This document shows, piece by piece, positions 7,228-16,107 of a DNA stretch of 64,000 nucleotides. Both the position numbers and the translations under genes were made by a program. The notes beneath the pieces were generated by a model that had not been told where the DNA came from, searched no databases, and saw nothing but the letters and a program-made list of their open reading frames with translations. Every line of letters starts with the position of its first letter. Position 1 is the stretch's first letter. The stretch is from assembly GCA_016710885.1 (NCBI GenBank), contig JADJUC010000001.1, positions 1 to 64,000 on the forward strand, read 5' to 3'. This DNA comes from Candidatus Proximibacter danicus. Its GTDB lineage: Bacteria > Pseudomonadota > Gammaproteobacteria > Burkholderiales > Rhodocyclaceae.

Positions 7228-7921
7228 CCTCACCGTCCTTCCGAGGGGGCGTGGCTTCCTGATTATCGATTGCTGTTCCACTACGTGCGCCGGCCGCCAG
7301 AAGGCGGTCGTAAATCGTCGTATTGTTGCTCCGCAAAGCGAAGTCCATTGCCGTCTCGCCAGCGTCCGATTTGAGGTTCGGGTTCGCCCCCTTTTTCAGC
7401 AGCAACTCAACCACGGCTTCATGGCCGCCGCGTGCTGCGGCAATCAGTGCCGTAAAACCGTTGTCCGCCTGGGCATCGATCACGGCACCGTTATCCAGCA
7501 GATAGCTGACCACCGGTTCATGGCCGTTGAATGCGGCGTAGATCGTCGGCGTCCAGCCCGGGGTATTGATCAGCGCACGTGCCTTGACCAGCTTTTCCAC
7601 CATCGGCAGCGATCCTCGATAGGCCGCCAGGCGCAAGGGCGTGTCGCCGTGCGCATTGCGCGCGTTCGGGTTGGCCTTGGCGGCGAGCAGGATATCGACG
7701 ATTTCGGCATCACCATCGCGGACCGCTAGCATCAGCAGCGTGTAGCCCTCCCGGTCGACAAGATTCGGATCAAGCCCGCGATTAAGAATGGAGATAACGT
7801 CTGGCGCGCTGGCACGTTTGATCGCCACCAGCATGTCGTCGTAGATACCAGCATGCGCCGGCATGGCGAGGCTCATTGACAGGACAAGCGTTGTTGCAGC
7901 AACAAGGGCAGTTTTTTTCAT
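7202..7921 (-). CDS. Secreted/periplasmic ankyrin-repeat protein
   Basis: The 239-residue product has a clear signal peptide (MKKTALVAATTLVLSMSLA, cleavage likely after AHA, residue 24). About five ankyrin repeats follow from residue 33, with repeated G.T.L..A...G...V..LL..GA.. units. The tail is short, disordered and charged. It probably binds a protein partner in the periplasm. The partner is unknown. Its ATG overlaps the tatD stop (ATGA), so translation is likely coupled and it ends the mltG-tmk-holB-pilZ-tatD operon. Confidence 0.85.
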   Translation of the reverse strand: MKKTALVAATTLVLSMSLAMPAHAGIYDDMLVAIKRASAPDVISILNRGLDPNLVDREGYTLLMLAVRDGDAEIVDILLAAKANPNARNAHGDTPLRLAAYRGSLPMVEKLVKARALINTPGWTPTIYAAFNGHEPVVSYLLDNGAVIDAQADNGFTALIAAARGGHEAVVELLLKKGANPNLKSDAGETAMDFALRSNNTTIYDRLLAAGARSGTAIDNQEATPPRKDGEATNAPAAK

Positions 7922-8709
7922 TGGATTTCCAGTCGTTGTCGGGTGCCGGGAAAAAGCCGGACAAAATTACGGGTGGTCAGTTCCGCCACGGCCCCAACAC
8001 TCAGGTCGCGCAGCCGGGCGATTTCTTCGGCGACATGCAGCACGTAGCCTGGCTCATTGGTTTTGCCACGATACGGCGCCGGTGCCAGGTAGGGGGCGTC
8101 GGTCTCGATCAGGATGCGGTCCAGCGGGACCCGCCTCGCCACCTCCTTGATCTGCAGCGCGTTCTTGAAGGTGACAATGCCAGAGAAAGAGATGTGAAAG
8201 CCGAGATTGAGGGCCGCTTCGGCGACTTCCCAGGTCTCGGTAAAACAATGCATGACGCCACCCACCTCGCCGGCGCCCTCCTCGGCCATCAGCCGCAGGG
8301 TGTCTGCGGCGGCATCGCGGGTGTGGATGACCAGCGGCAAGCACGTCCGCCGTGCAGCACGGATATGGGTGCGAAAGCGCTCGCGCTGCCATTCCGGCGC
8401 ATCCTTGTGCCAGTAGTAGTCGAGTCCGGTCTCGCCAATGGCAATCACCTTGGGGTGCGCAGCCAGCACTACCAGATCGTCTTCACCGGGTTCGCGCGCA
8501 TCGGAATACTCCGGATGTACGCCCACCGTGGCAAACAGGCGGTCATCGCTCTCGGCCAGCGCCAGAACCCGCGGCAGGTCTTCCAGATTGACGGCAATGC
8601 ACACCGCTGCGCCAACGCCATTGGCCTGCATGCGCGCAAAGACCTCCGGCAGGCGGCCGGCAAGACCTTCGAGATCCAGATGGCAGTGCGAATCGACCAG
8701 CATCGGCAA
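7918..8709 (-). CDS. TatD-family metal-dependent hydrolase (YcfH-like)
   Basis: This is a TIM-barrel amidohydrolase of 263 residues (or 261 from the second ATG at 8703). The N-terminal metal site SHCHLD, the GETGLDYYW motif, HTRDA, MHCFTE and ETDAPYL are all in the usual order. TatD proteins are metal-dependent 3'-5' exonucleases or esterases, and the ycfH branch lies next to tmk-holB in many bacteria, as here. It is encoded downstream of the PilZ gene, and its stop overlaps the ankyrin start. Confidence 0.92.
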   Translation of the reverse strand: MPMLVDSHCHLDLEGLAGRLPEVFARMQANGVGAAVCIAVNLEDLPRVLALAESDDRLFATVGVHPEYSDAREPGEDDLVVLAAHPKVIAIGETGLDYYWHKDAPEWQRERFRTHIRAARRTCLPLVIHTRDAAADTLRLMAEEGAGEVGGVMHCFTETWEVAEAALNLGFHISFSGIVTFKNALQIKEVARRVPLDRILIETDAPYLAPAPYRGKTNEPGYVLHVAEEIARLRDLSVGAVAELTTRNFVRLFPGTRQRLEIQ

Positions 8710-8751
8710 GATAGCGGGATAAAGCGAGGGAGCGAACGGGTTGGCGCGCGG

Positions 8752-9134
8752 TTAAAGCGTATGTGTCGGACGGCTGGATTGCATGACGCCGCCGAGCAGG
8801 CCTTCAATCTTGCGGCGGGCCTCGACGCCGCTCTCGTCGGCGTTGAAGTGCACGCCAATTCCTGCGCCTTGCTGTTCTGGGCGCCTGCGGGGGTCACCCA
8901 GACAACGGTGCCGGCGATCGGCAGTTTGGCCGGGTCGTCCATCAACGCCAGCAGCATGAAGACTTCATCGCCAAGCGCATAGGCCCGGGCGGTCGGAATG
9001 AAGATACCGCCATGTTTGAGGTGGGGCATGTAGCCCGCGTACAGCGCCGACTTCGAATTGATATTGAGCGATAGCACGCTTGGCCGTGGTGCGACGGCTG
9101 CTGGGGCTGCTGCAGGCTTGGCAATTTCGGTCAT
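8752..9134 (-). pseudogene. pilZ: PilZ domain protein, frameshifted near its C-terminus
   Basis: From ATG 9134 the protein reads MTEIAKPAAAPAAVAPRPSV, then a PilZ-like beta domain (LKHGGIFIPT, FMLLALMDDP, GTVVWVTPAGAQNSKAQ). The expected GIGVHFNADE segment continues only after restoring one G at about 8862 (CC for CCC on the plus strand), then ends MQSSRPTHTL at 8752. The full length would be about 127 residues. PilZ in this operon position is needed for type IV pilus assembly in pseudomonads and lacks c-di-GMP-binding residues there; no RxxxR motif is visible here either. It lies 7 bp after holB. Confidence 0.8.
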
Positions 9135-9141
9135 GGTCGCT

Positions 9142-10197
9142 TCAGCGTTGATTGGTTTGCTTGCGTTGTTCAAAAAGCGCCGCGTAACCCATGAAGAAAT
9201 CTTCGAGGAACAGGCGGCTGTTGAGCGGGTGCTCGGAATGACGCTTGTATTGTAGCGCCTTCCGCGCGAACGCCAAGACCCTTTGCGGCTCGGTACGTGC
9301 GACCAGACCCTCGATCTGTTTTCTTTCCGAAACAAAATAACGCACAGGCAACTGCGATGAAACCAGCGAGAGGTCTACGAGCCACTTTTGCGCCCACTCC
9401 ATCACCCGTTTCATGGGTGTACCGCCCTTCTCCGCCTTGACGGTCTTGTCCAGCGCTGCCGCCGCGGCCAGTGGGTCCAGCGTTGCGCCGTTGCGCAACT
9501 CCGCCAGCAGGGCGTCGATCAGCAATCGCTCGCCGGAGGCGCCAAGCGCAGCCGCCAGCAAGGGTGCGCCGCCAGCCAGGGCGAGCCAGCGTTCTGCACC
9601 TTCGACCCCGGCGGCGGATAGCCAGGCGCGTGCGCGCTCAGGGGGAGGCAATGCCACGGCGGCTGACTGGCAACGACTGCGGATGGTCGGCAAGAGCCGC
9701 TCGGGTTCATTGCTCACCAGCAGAAAGAGCGTGCCGGCGGCGGGTTCTTCCAGCGTCTTGAGCAGTGCGTTGGCGGTGCTGCGGTTCATCGCCTCTGCCG
9801 GGCAAACGAGAATGACGCGCAGTCCATGGCGATGTGTGCCGACGTGGAGAAAATCATCGAGACCACGCACCTGGTCGATGGTGATCTGCTGGCTGGCTTT
9901 TTTGGCGCTTTCCTTTGTTTCGCCACCCTCCTCCGGTTCGGTACCCGCCAAAGCGTCAGGTTGCAGCAAGCGAAAATCGGGATGGTTGCCTTGCGCCAGC
10001 CAGTTGCATGCCGGGCAGGCGCCACAGGCTTGGCGGTCTGTCTGCGGGTTTTCGCAGAGTAGCGACCCAGCAAAGCGTGAAGCCAGATCGAGCTTGCCGA
10101 GGCCGCGCGGGCCGGTCAGGAGTAGCGAATGCGGCAGTTGTGCACGCCGCGCCTGCAGTCGCTCCCAAAGTTCAGAATGAAGTTCTATAACGTTCAT
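9142..10197 (-). CDS. holB: DNA polymerase III subunit delta'
   Basis: This 351-residue AAA+ clamp-loader subunit has a P-loop-like segment (GPRGLGKLD), and the Ser/Thr after the Lys is lost, as is common in non-ATPase delta' subunits. Four cysteines (C...CGACPAC) form the zinc module at about residues 48-65. ANALLKTLEEP is the conserved central motif, followed by SRCQ. The protein works with gamma/tau and delta to load the sliding clamp. Its ATG overlaps the tmk stop by one base, so expression is coupled. Its C-terminal FLEDFFMGYAALF is the usual ending. Confidence 0.93.
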   Translation of the reverse strand: MNVIELHSELWERLQARRAQLPHSLLLTGPRGLGKLDLASRFAGSLLCENPQTDRQACGACPACNWLAQGNHPDFRLLQPDALAGTEPEEGGETKESAKKASQQITIDQVRGLDDFLHVGTHRHGLRVILVCPAEAMNRSTANALLKTLEEPAAGTLFLLVSNEPERLLPTIRSRCQSAAVALPPPERARAWLSAAGVEGAERWLALAGGAPLLAAALGASGERLLIDALLAELRNGATLDPLAAAAALDKTVKAEKGGTPMKRVMEWAQKWLVDLSLVSSQLPVRYFVSERKQIEGLVARTEPQRVLAFARKALQYKRHSEHPLNSRLFLEDFFMGYAALFEQRKQTNQR

Positions 10198-10808
10198 TAA
10201 CAGATGCTTAAAACTGTTTCTTCAACCGAATTCTTGATTTCATCCAGGGTCCGATCGGCATTGATGACCTTGATGCGCTGCGGTGCCGCAGCGGCGCGCT
10301 CAAGATAGGCAAGACGAACCCGCTCGTGGAAATCCGCGCGCTCCTGCTCGAAGCGGTCAAGCTCCCGCGTCTGCAGCGCGATTCGCTCGCGCGCGACCGA
10401 GAACGGCAGATCGAACAAGAGCGTCAGATCCGGCTGCAGATGGCCGTGCACCCAGCGTTCGAGATCGGCGAACTTGTGCCGGTCGAGGCCGCGACCTCCG
10501 CCCTGGTAAGCATAAGTGGCATCCGTAAAGCGGTCGCAGACGACCCAGTCGCCGCGAGCCAGCGCCGGTTCGATGACCATCGCCAGATGTTCGCTGCGGG
10601 CGGCAAACATCAGTAACGCCTCGGTTTCAAGGTGCATCGGCTCATTCAGCAGGAGGTCCCGCAGCTTCTCGCCGAGCGGCGTCCCGCCGGGCTCACGGGT
10701 GTTGACGACCTGCAGCCCTCGTGCCGCTAGAAATGCACAGACCCCGGCGATATGGCTGCTCTTGCCGGCACCATCGATGCCTTCGAAAGTAATGAACTTG
10801 CCTCGCAT
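10197..10808 (-). CDS. tmk: Thymidylate kinase
   Basis: The product is 203 residues, typical of the family. The P-loop is FEGIDGAGKSS, the substrate motif CDRFTDATYAYQGGGRGLD, and the lid region carries an Arg-rich ARERIALQTRELDRFE. It phosphorylates dTMP to dTDP for DNA synthesis. The start overlaps the mltG stop (TGATG) and the stop overlaps the holB start (TAATG), so the three genes form a tight operon. Confidence 0.95.
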   Translation of the reverse strand: MRGKFITFEGIDGAGKSSHIAGVCAFLAARGLQVVNTREPGGTPLGEKLRDLLLNEPMHLETEALLMFAARSEHLAMVIEPALARGDWVVCDRFTDATYAYQGGGRGLDRHKFADLERWVHGHLQPDLTLLFDLPFSVARERIALQTRELDRFEQERADFHERVRLAYLERAAAAPQRIKVINADRTLDEIKNSVEETVLSIC

Positions 10809-11809
10809 CAGCGTTTTCCGCCTTTCTGGTAGCGCACTACGGCCTGGTTATGTTCTTCAAGCGTGCGCGAGAACTGGCTGCTGCCATCGCCACGCGCAAC
10901 AAAATAGACGGCATCGCTCTTCGCCGGATTCAGCGCCGCGCGCAGCGAAGCCAGTCCGGGCATGGCGATCGGGCCGGGCGGCAAGCCGGCTCGCGTATAG
11001 GTATTGTAGGGGGTATCGGTGAGCAGATCGCTTTTGCGCAGGTTGCCGTCAAAACGCGCCCCAAGCCCGTAGATCACGGTCGGGTCGGTTTGCAGCAACA
11101 TGCCTGTTCGCAGGCGATTGACGAAAACCGAGGCCACCATCTCCCGGTCTGCGTCACGCCCGGTTTCCTTTTCGACGATGGAGGCCATGATCAAGGCTTG
11201 GTAGGGCGAGCGATAAGGCAGGCCGCTGGCTTTTTGCCCCCACTCTCGATCCAGATGGCGGTGCATCGCGCGATAGGCGCGGGCCAGCACCTCGAGATCG
11301 CTTGAGCGTTTGGAGAAAAGATAGGTATCCGGGAAAAACAGGCCTTCTGCCAGCGATTCGCTCGCACCGATACGCCGGAGGATCTCGGCATCATCGAGGG
11401 CTTCGCTATCATGGCGGATATCCGGGTGGGCATTGAGTCGCTCGCGCATCTGGCGGAATGTCCAGCCTTCGATGAAGGCGATCTCCGCCTGGGAGACATC
11501 GCCTCGCGTCAGTTTTCTCAGCAATTCGATCGGCGTGATGCCTTGGCTAACTTCGTAGCTGCCGGCCTTGATCTGGGCTTCGACACGGTTGAGTCGTCCA
11601 AGCGTAACCAGAACCAGCGGCGACAGATTGACCCCGGCGTCATGGATCTGTTGCGCGGCGCTACGTAGCGAGCTGCCAGGCGATACGGTGAAATCAAGCG
11701 GAGAAGCGTTCAGGGCAACCGGGGTCGTTGCGATCCAGTAGGCTCCGCCGGCCAAGGCGATTGCAGAAACGAATACGAACAGGAACAGGTTGCGCAGGAA
11801 TCTCAGCAT
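10808..11809 (-). CDS. mltG: Endolytic murein transglycosylase MltG (YceG-like)
   Basis: The start ATG 11809 gives a short basic N-terminus and a membrane helix (LFLFVFVSAIALAGGAYWIA). A LysM-like region (SPGSSLRSAAQQIHDAGV) and the YceG catalytic domain follow: IEGWTFRQMRERL, FFPDTYLF, IMASIVEKETG with the catalytic Glu, and DAVYFVARGDGSSQFS. It cleaves nascent peptidoglycan strands at the inner membrane. The frame is open 34 codons further upstream, but that extension has no signal or family features. It heads the mltG-tmk-holB-pilZ-tatD operon and is divergent from ygfZ, with 131 bp between them for promoters. Confidence 0.93.
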   Translation of the reverse strand: MLRFLRNLFLFVFVSAIALAGGAYWIATTPVALNASPLDFTVSPGSSLRSAAQQIHDAGVNLSPLVLVTLGRLNRVEAQIKAGSYEVSQGITPIELLRKLTRGDVSQAEIAFIEGWTFRQMRERLNAHPDIRHDSEALDDAEILRRIGASESLAEGLFFPDTYLFSKRSSDLEVLARAYRAMHRHLDREWGQKASGLPYRSPYQALIMASIVEKETGRDADREMVASVFVNRLRTGMLLQTDPTVIYGLGARFDGNLRKSDLLTDTPYNTYTRAGLPPGPIAMPGLASLRAALNPAKSDAVYFVARGDGSSQFSRTLEEHNQAVVRYQKGGKR

Positions 11810-11940
11810 GGGAAAGGGGGGCCGCAAGACATCGAGAGAACGGGGATGCACCGTTTCCAACGCATTGAAGGCACGAAAAATACGATTCGCGGAGGCGCTA
11901 TAATAGCCCAAAGCCCCCCACCGAACGAGATGCCCGACAA

Positions 11941-12951
11941 ATGAACCCTCTCTGGAAAGATGCGCTGGATGCTGCCGGCGCCCGTTTCGACACTACGAAT
12001 GTTCTTGATTTTGGCGATGCTGCTGGCGAATTGATCGCCGCCCGTGATGGTACCGTTCTTGCCCCCCTGACGCACCTCGGTGGTATTCGTGTTGCCGGTG
12101 AAGAGGCCAAATCCTTCCTGCACAGCCAACTGACCAGCGACATCAACCATCTTTCCGGCGGCGCCGTGCAGCATGCCGCGTGGTGCAGTGCCAAGGGCCG
12201 TATGCTGGCCAGCTTCATTGTCCGCCGCGATGGGAATGATTACATCCTGCAGCTTTCGGCCGACCTCGTGCCGGCCATCGCCAAGCGTTTGCAGATGTTT
12301 GTCCTGCGCGCCAAAGTGACAATTGCCGACATCAGCGACAACGTCGCCCTGCTCGGCATTGCCGGCCCGAAGGCTGCGGATGCGTTGCGCAACGCCGGAC
12401 TGTCGGTTCCCGAAATCATGCAAAGTGTGGATTTCGCCGACGGGCAGATCGTTCGCCTCGACGAGAGTCGCTTTCACATCGCCGTTGGCGCTGCCGCTGC
12501 CGGCAAACTCTGGCAAACCCTTGCGGCGACGGCCCGCCCCGTTGGCATCTCCGCCTGGCGGTGGCTGGATATCCGCGCGGCACTGCCTCTCATCAGCGAA
12601 GCCACACGCGAACAGTTCGTGCCGCAGATGGCCAATTTCGAACGCATTGGTGGCGTCAGCTTTCACAAGGGCTGCTATCCGGGTCAGGAAATCGTTGCGC
12701 GCACCCAGTATCTGGGCAAGGTCAAACGCCACCTTTACCGCCTCGGCGCTGCCGAAGCCATGGCCGCTGGCGATGAGCTTTTTTCGGTTGCCGCGCCCGA
12801 CCAGGCGTGCGGCATGGTGATTAGCGCCACGGCGTCACCCGCCGGTGGCTATGAAGCGCTGGCGGTACTCATGGAAAGTGCCGCCGATGCCGGCGTACAG
12901 CTCCGCGGCCGCGACGGTCTTACAGTTTCAGCGGCCCCCGTCGCTGCTTAG
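11941..12951 (+). CDS. ygfZ: Folate-binding tRNA/Fe-S repair protein YgfZ
   Basis: This 336-residue protein has the GcvT-like fold and the hallmark KGCYPGQEIVAR motif near residue 240. It also shows FLHSQLTSDI near residue 60 and the C-terminal barrel. YgfZ proteins use tetrahydrofolate and support Fe-S enzymes such as MiaB. It is divergent from mltG and followed after 54 bp by the NRDE gene on the same strand. Confidence 0.92.
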   Translation: MNPLWKDALDAAGARFDTTNVLDFGDAAGELIAARDGTVLAPLTHLGGIRVAGEEAKSFLHSQLTSDINHLSGGAVQHAAWCSAKGRMLASFIVRRDGNDYILQLSADLVPAIAKRLQMFVLRAKVTIADISDNVALLGIAGPKAADALRNAGLSVPEIMQSVDFADGQIVRLDESRFHIAVGAAAAGKLWQTLAATARPVGISAWRWLDIRAALPLISEATREQFVPQMANFERIGGVSFHKGCYPGQEIVARTQYLGKVKRHLYRLGAAEAMAAGDELFSVAAPDQACGMVISATASPAGGYEALAVLMESAADAGVQLRGRDGLTVSAAPVAA

Positions 12952-13005
12952 CAGCCACAATCGACCTTCAGTTTCAGGCACACGTTTTCGGCAACAAGGC
13001 CTGAC

Positions 13006-13782
13006 ATGTGCCTGATTCTTCTTGCCTGGCAGGTGCATCCGGCGTACCCCCTGGTCGTCGCTGCCAATCGTGACGAATTCCTTGCGCGCCTAACAGCGGC
13101 GGCGGCTGCCTGGCCGGATGCCCCACAGATCATTGCGGGTCGCGATCTAGAAGCCGGCGGCACCTGGCTCGGTGTAAGCACCGCCGGTCGCTTTGCCGCC
13201 GTCACCAATGTGCGCGAGCCAGGACAAGCTGCAGGCCAACATTCTCGCGGTCACCTGACGCGCGATTTCCTGCTTGGCACTACTGCTGCCGGTCACTATC
13301 TCGGCAACCTTGACGGCAAGGCCTACGCCGGATTCAACCTCTTGCTCTACGATGGTCAGGCGCTCTGGTATGGCAGCAATCGCGGCGATCCCGGTCGATC
13401 ACTACCCCCTGGCATTTACGGCGTTTCCAACCATCTGCTCGACACCCCCTGGCCCAAACTGGCCTCCGCCAAGGCGCGTTTTACCCAGGCACTTCCGGGT
13501 CTGCCATTGGAAAACCCGTTCTTCGATCTGCTCGCCGACGACGAAATCGCTGCCGATGCCCAGCTTCCGGCAACCGGGGTAAGCCTTGAATGGGAGCGAA
13601 GGCTGTCGGCAATTTTTGTTCGCTCTACGGACTACGGTACGCGGGCGTCGTCGCTGCTGACGATTGCAGCAGACGGTAGCGGTACGCTGCACGAGCGCAG
13701 CTTTGGTGCCGAGGGTGCGAGGATCGGTCAGACCGCTATCAATTTCGGCGGTAGTCTTGCGAAGGCAAAAAACGCACGGTAG
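13006..13782 (+). CDS. NRDE-family (TANGO2-like) protein
   Basis: The 258-residue product starts with the catalytic-type Cys2 (MCLILLAW) and carries the family-naming motif AANRDEF at residues 19-25. GGTWLGVS..GRFAAVTNVREP and SRGHLTRDFL follow, as in TANGO2 proteins. The family is widespread and of uncertain biochemical role (proposed links to haem or lipid handling in eukaryotes). There is no signal peptide. The gene is co-directional with ygfZ and convergent with the transpeptidase gene. Confidence 0.88.
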   Translation: MCLILLAWQVHPAYPLVVAANRDEFLARLTAAAAAWPDAPQIIAGRDLEAGGTWLGVSTAGRFAAVTNVREPGQAAGQHSRGHLTRDFLLGTTAAGHYLGNLDGKAYAGFNLLLYDGQALWYGSNRGDPGRSLPPGIYGVSNHLLDTPWPKLASAKARFTQALPGLPLENPFFDLLADDEIAADAQLPATGVSLEWERRLSAIFVRSTDYGTRASSLLTIAADGSGTLHERSFGAEGARIGQTAINFGGSLAKAKNAR

Positions 13783-13803
13783 CCGTGGAATTCCAATGGC
13801 CAG

Positions 13804-14307
13804 TCATGCCGCATCCACGCCCTTTTCCTCGGCATCGATCAACACCGGCGTGCCCACCGGAACCTGATCGAACAGCGCGACAATGTCGGCGTTGCGCATG
13901 CGGATGCAGCCGTGGGAGCCGGGAATCCCCATCGTGGCCGACTCCGGGCTGCCGTGGATATAGATGTAGCGGCGCATGGTGTCGACGTTGCCGAGGCGAT
14001 TGACGCCGGGTTCGCAACCTGACAGCCAGAGGATGCGTGTCAGTATCCAGTCGCGATCGGGGTATTCGGCGCCGAGTTCAGGGGAATAAACCTCGCCTGT
14101 CGGCCGGCGCCGAACGAAAACGGTATTTTCCGGCATGCCTTGGCCGATTCTGGCGCGTATGACATGAGCTCCGCGCGGGGTGCAGTAACTCCCCGTAAGC
14201 TCTCCGGCCCCACGAGTGGCGGTCGAAACGGCCCAGCACTGCAGCAGATTTCCCGTCGAATCGCAAAGCTCGAGCGTCTGGTGCGGAATGGAGATATGGA
14301 TTTTCAT
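13804..14307 (-). CDS. L,D-transpeptidase (YkuD domain) without visible export signal
   Basis: ATG 14307 gives a 167-residue protein consisting almost entirely of a YkuD domain, starting MKIHISIPHQTLELCD. The catalytic signature is HGS....MGIPGSHGCIRM, with the nucleophilic Cys near residue 135. YkuD enzymes crosslink peptidoglycan or attach lipoproteins in the periplasm. No signal peptide is seen from this start. The frame extends upstream to 14454 into tadA coding sequence but gains no convincing leader. It lies 10 bp after tadA on the same strand. Confidence 0.85.
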   Translation of the reverse strand: MKIHISIPHQTLELCDSTGNLLQCWAVSTATRGAGELTGSYCTPRGAHVIRARIGQGMPENTVFVRRRPTGEVYSPELGAEYPDRDWILTRILWLSGCEPGVNRLGNVDTMRRYIYIHGSPESATMGIPGSHGCIRMRNADIVALFDQVPVGTPVLIDAEEKGVDAA

Positions 14308-14317
14308 TGCCGGACGC

Positions 14318-14779
14318 TTACTGCTCACGACTACGTCGCCGCGCTGCAAAAAAAGCGGAAAGCATGCTGCTGCAATCGTCAGCCAGGATTCCGCCGATGA
14401 TCTCTGTGTGATGGTTGAGTTTTTCGACCGCAAAAAGATCCACCACGCTGCCATGTACTCCCGTCTTCAAGTCACGGGCACCATAGACCACCCGTGCGAT
14501 ACGCGCATGGAGGATGGCGCCAGCACACATCGCACATGGCTCCAGCGTCACGTAAAGGCTGCAACCGGGAAGGCGGTAATTGCCAAGGTTGCGGGCGGCA
14601 TCACGCAAGGCCGCAATTTCGGCGTGGGCCGTCGGATCGCTTTCGCCGATCGGTGAATTGAAGCCGCGGCCCAGGATTTCACCTTCACGCACCACCACCG
14701 CACCTACCGGCACTTCGCCGAGGCATTCTGCCGAACGCGCGAGAGAAAGTGCTTCACGCATGAAATATTCGTCGTTCAT
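14318..14779 (-). CDS. tadA: tRNA-specific adenosine deaminase
   Basis: This is a 153-residue cytidine/deoxycytidylate-deaminase-fold protein. The zinc site is HAEIAAL (His and catalytic Glu) and LEPCAMCAGA. GEVPVGAVVV and GFNSPI are also typical. It converts A34 to inosine in tRNA-Arg. ATG 14779 (MNDEYFMREAL) fits family starts better than the codon 18 bases upstream. The gene is followed closely by the transpeptidase gene. Confidence 0.93.
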   Translation of the reverse strand: MNDEYFMREALSLARSAECLGEVPVGAVVVREGEILGRGFNSPIGESDPTAHAEIAALRDAARNLGNYRLPGCSLYVTLEPCAMCAGAILHARIARVVYGARDLKTGVHGSVVDLFAVEKLNHHTEIIGGILADDCSSMLSAFFAARRRSREQ

Positions 14780-14892
14780 CGGATGGGATTGTAGCAAGCG
14801 GTTTCGTCATTCCAAGGTCCATCACTTTGCTTTTGCCGATTCTGCTGGCACTTTTTCCCAGGCCGGAGACAAATCCAACATATCCTGGGCGA

Positions 14893-14920
14893 TTGCTATT
14901 AAATCCACTTGTCCTATACT
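14893..14920 (+). promoter_or_regulatory. Candidate sigma-70 promoter for the HD-GYP/GGDEF pair
   Basis: TTGCTA (14893-14898) and TATACT (14915-14920) are separated by 16 bp and lie 65 bp before the start of the response-regulator gene. No other good -35/-10 pair was noticed in this gap. Confidence 0.45.
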
Positions 14921-14984
14921 GTGGCTTCACAAAAACAGCTTTGACAGGGCTTGGCGGCGCTGCGCCAATAGCGAAGGGGGGACC

Positions 14985-16097
14985 ATGGCTCGCGATACCG
15001 CTCTTGAGCAGGAAGTTGTGCCGGTAATGGCCGACAGCCGAGTCTGCGGCAAGATTCTCATCGTTGATGACGAAAAATCCATCGGCAACTACATCTCCGC
15101 GCTGCTGCAAAAAAACGGGCATCAAACCCGAGCAGTGACCAGCGGTTTCGATGCGATCGCCGTTGCCGCCGAAGGCTGGCCGGATCTTGTGATCCTTGAT
15201 CTTGTCATGGCGGATATGGACGGCTTCGAAACCGCACGTCGACTGAAGAGCAATCCGCGAACCGCCCACGTCCCTGTCGTCATGCTGACAGTTTTGGGTG
15301 ACCGGGAGTCCCGTCTGCGCGGCCTCGAAATCGGTGCCGAAGATTTTCTGACCAAGCCGATCGACCCCGCTGAGCTGGTCATTCGTGTCCGTAATCTGCT
15401 TAGGCTCAAGGAGTACGGTGATTTTCTGAGCAACATGAACCTGCTGCTCGACCGCCAGGTCCGGCAAAAAACAGCCGAATTGCGCGGCTGTCACATTGAG
15501 ACAATTTTCGCGCTGGCGCGCGTGGTCGAGTTCAAGGACCATGAGACCGCCCAACATATTTCGCGCATTGCCCATCTTAGCCGTGTCATGGCGGAACTTC
15601 TTGGCATGGCACCGGGTTACACGGAATCTATTTTTTACGCCAGTGCCATGCACGACATCGGAAAGGTTGTCGTACCGCAATCCGTCCTTCTGAAACCGGG
15701 GCCGCTGACCCCGGAAGAGATGGCGCTGGTACATCGCCACCCGGAAGCTGGTGCAGAAATACTGGCCTCCCATGCCGCATCGCCATTTCTGACGATGGGG
15801 GCCGAAGTCGCTGCCAGCCACCATGAATGCTGGGATGGAACCGGCTATCCGCATAATATTTCCGGCGACCGAATTCCACTGTCTGGGCGTATCGTCCTGC
15901 TTTGCGACCGCTACGACACCCTGCGCAGCAAGCGTCCCTACAAGGAAGCGAAGTGCCACGAAGAAGCCGTACGCATCCTGACTGTGGGTGATGGGCGCTC
16001 TGACCCCGGGCATTTCGATCCGGACGTCCTGGCTGCCTTCCGTCGTTTCAACGGCCGTCTCGAAGAGATATTCGAGACCAACGCCACCTTGCAGTAG
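14985..16097 (+). CDS. Response regulator with HD-GYP c-di-GMP phosphodiesterase output
   Basis: ATG 14985 follows a GAAGGGGGG ribosome binding site and gives 370 residues. Residues 22-140 are a receiver domain: ILIVDDE, phosphoacceptor in VILDLVMADMDG, MLT, and K in FLTKPID. Residues 170-355 are an HD-GYP domain: HDIGKVVVP, HRHPEAGAEIL, HHECWDGTGYP and LCDRYDTLRS. The canonical metal-binding and GYP residues are present, so it should hydrolyse c-di-GMP. The next gene, a GGDEF protein, starts 10 bp later. The sensor kinase is not in the window. Confidence 0.92.
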   Translation: MARDTALEQEVVPVMADSRVCGKILIVDDEKSIGNYISALLQKNGHQTRAVTSGFDAIAVAAEGWPDLVILDLVMADMDGFETARRLKSNPRTAHVPVVMLTVLGDRESRLRGLEIGAEDFLTKPIDPAELVIRVRNLLRLKEYGDFLSNMNLLLDRQVRQKTAELRGCHIETIFALARVVEFKDHETAQHISRIAHLSRVMAELLGMAPGYTESIFYASAMHDIGKVVVPQSVLLKPGPLTPEEMALVHRHPEAGAEILASHAASPFLTMGAEVAASHHECWDGTGYPHNISGDRIPLSGRIVLLCDRYDTLRSKRPYKEAKCHEEAVRILTVGDGRSDPGHFDPDVLAAFRRFNGRLEEIFETNATLQ

Positions 16098-16107
16098 ATC
16101 GCTTCCG

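Noticed and set aside
7876..8982. Plus-strand 368-residue reading frame
   Set aside because: It is antisense to tatD and pilZ, which have clear family motifs; its composition is that of a shadow frame in GC-rich DNA.
11803..12732. Minus-strand 309-residue frame upstream of mltG
   Set aside because: It is antisense to ygfZ and merges out of frame with the mltG start region.
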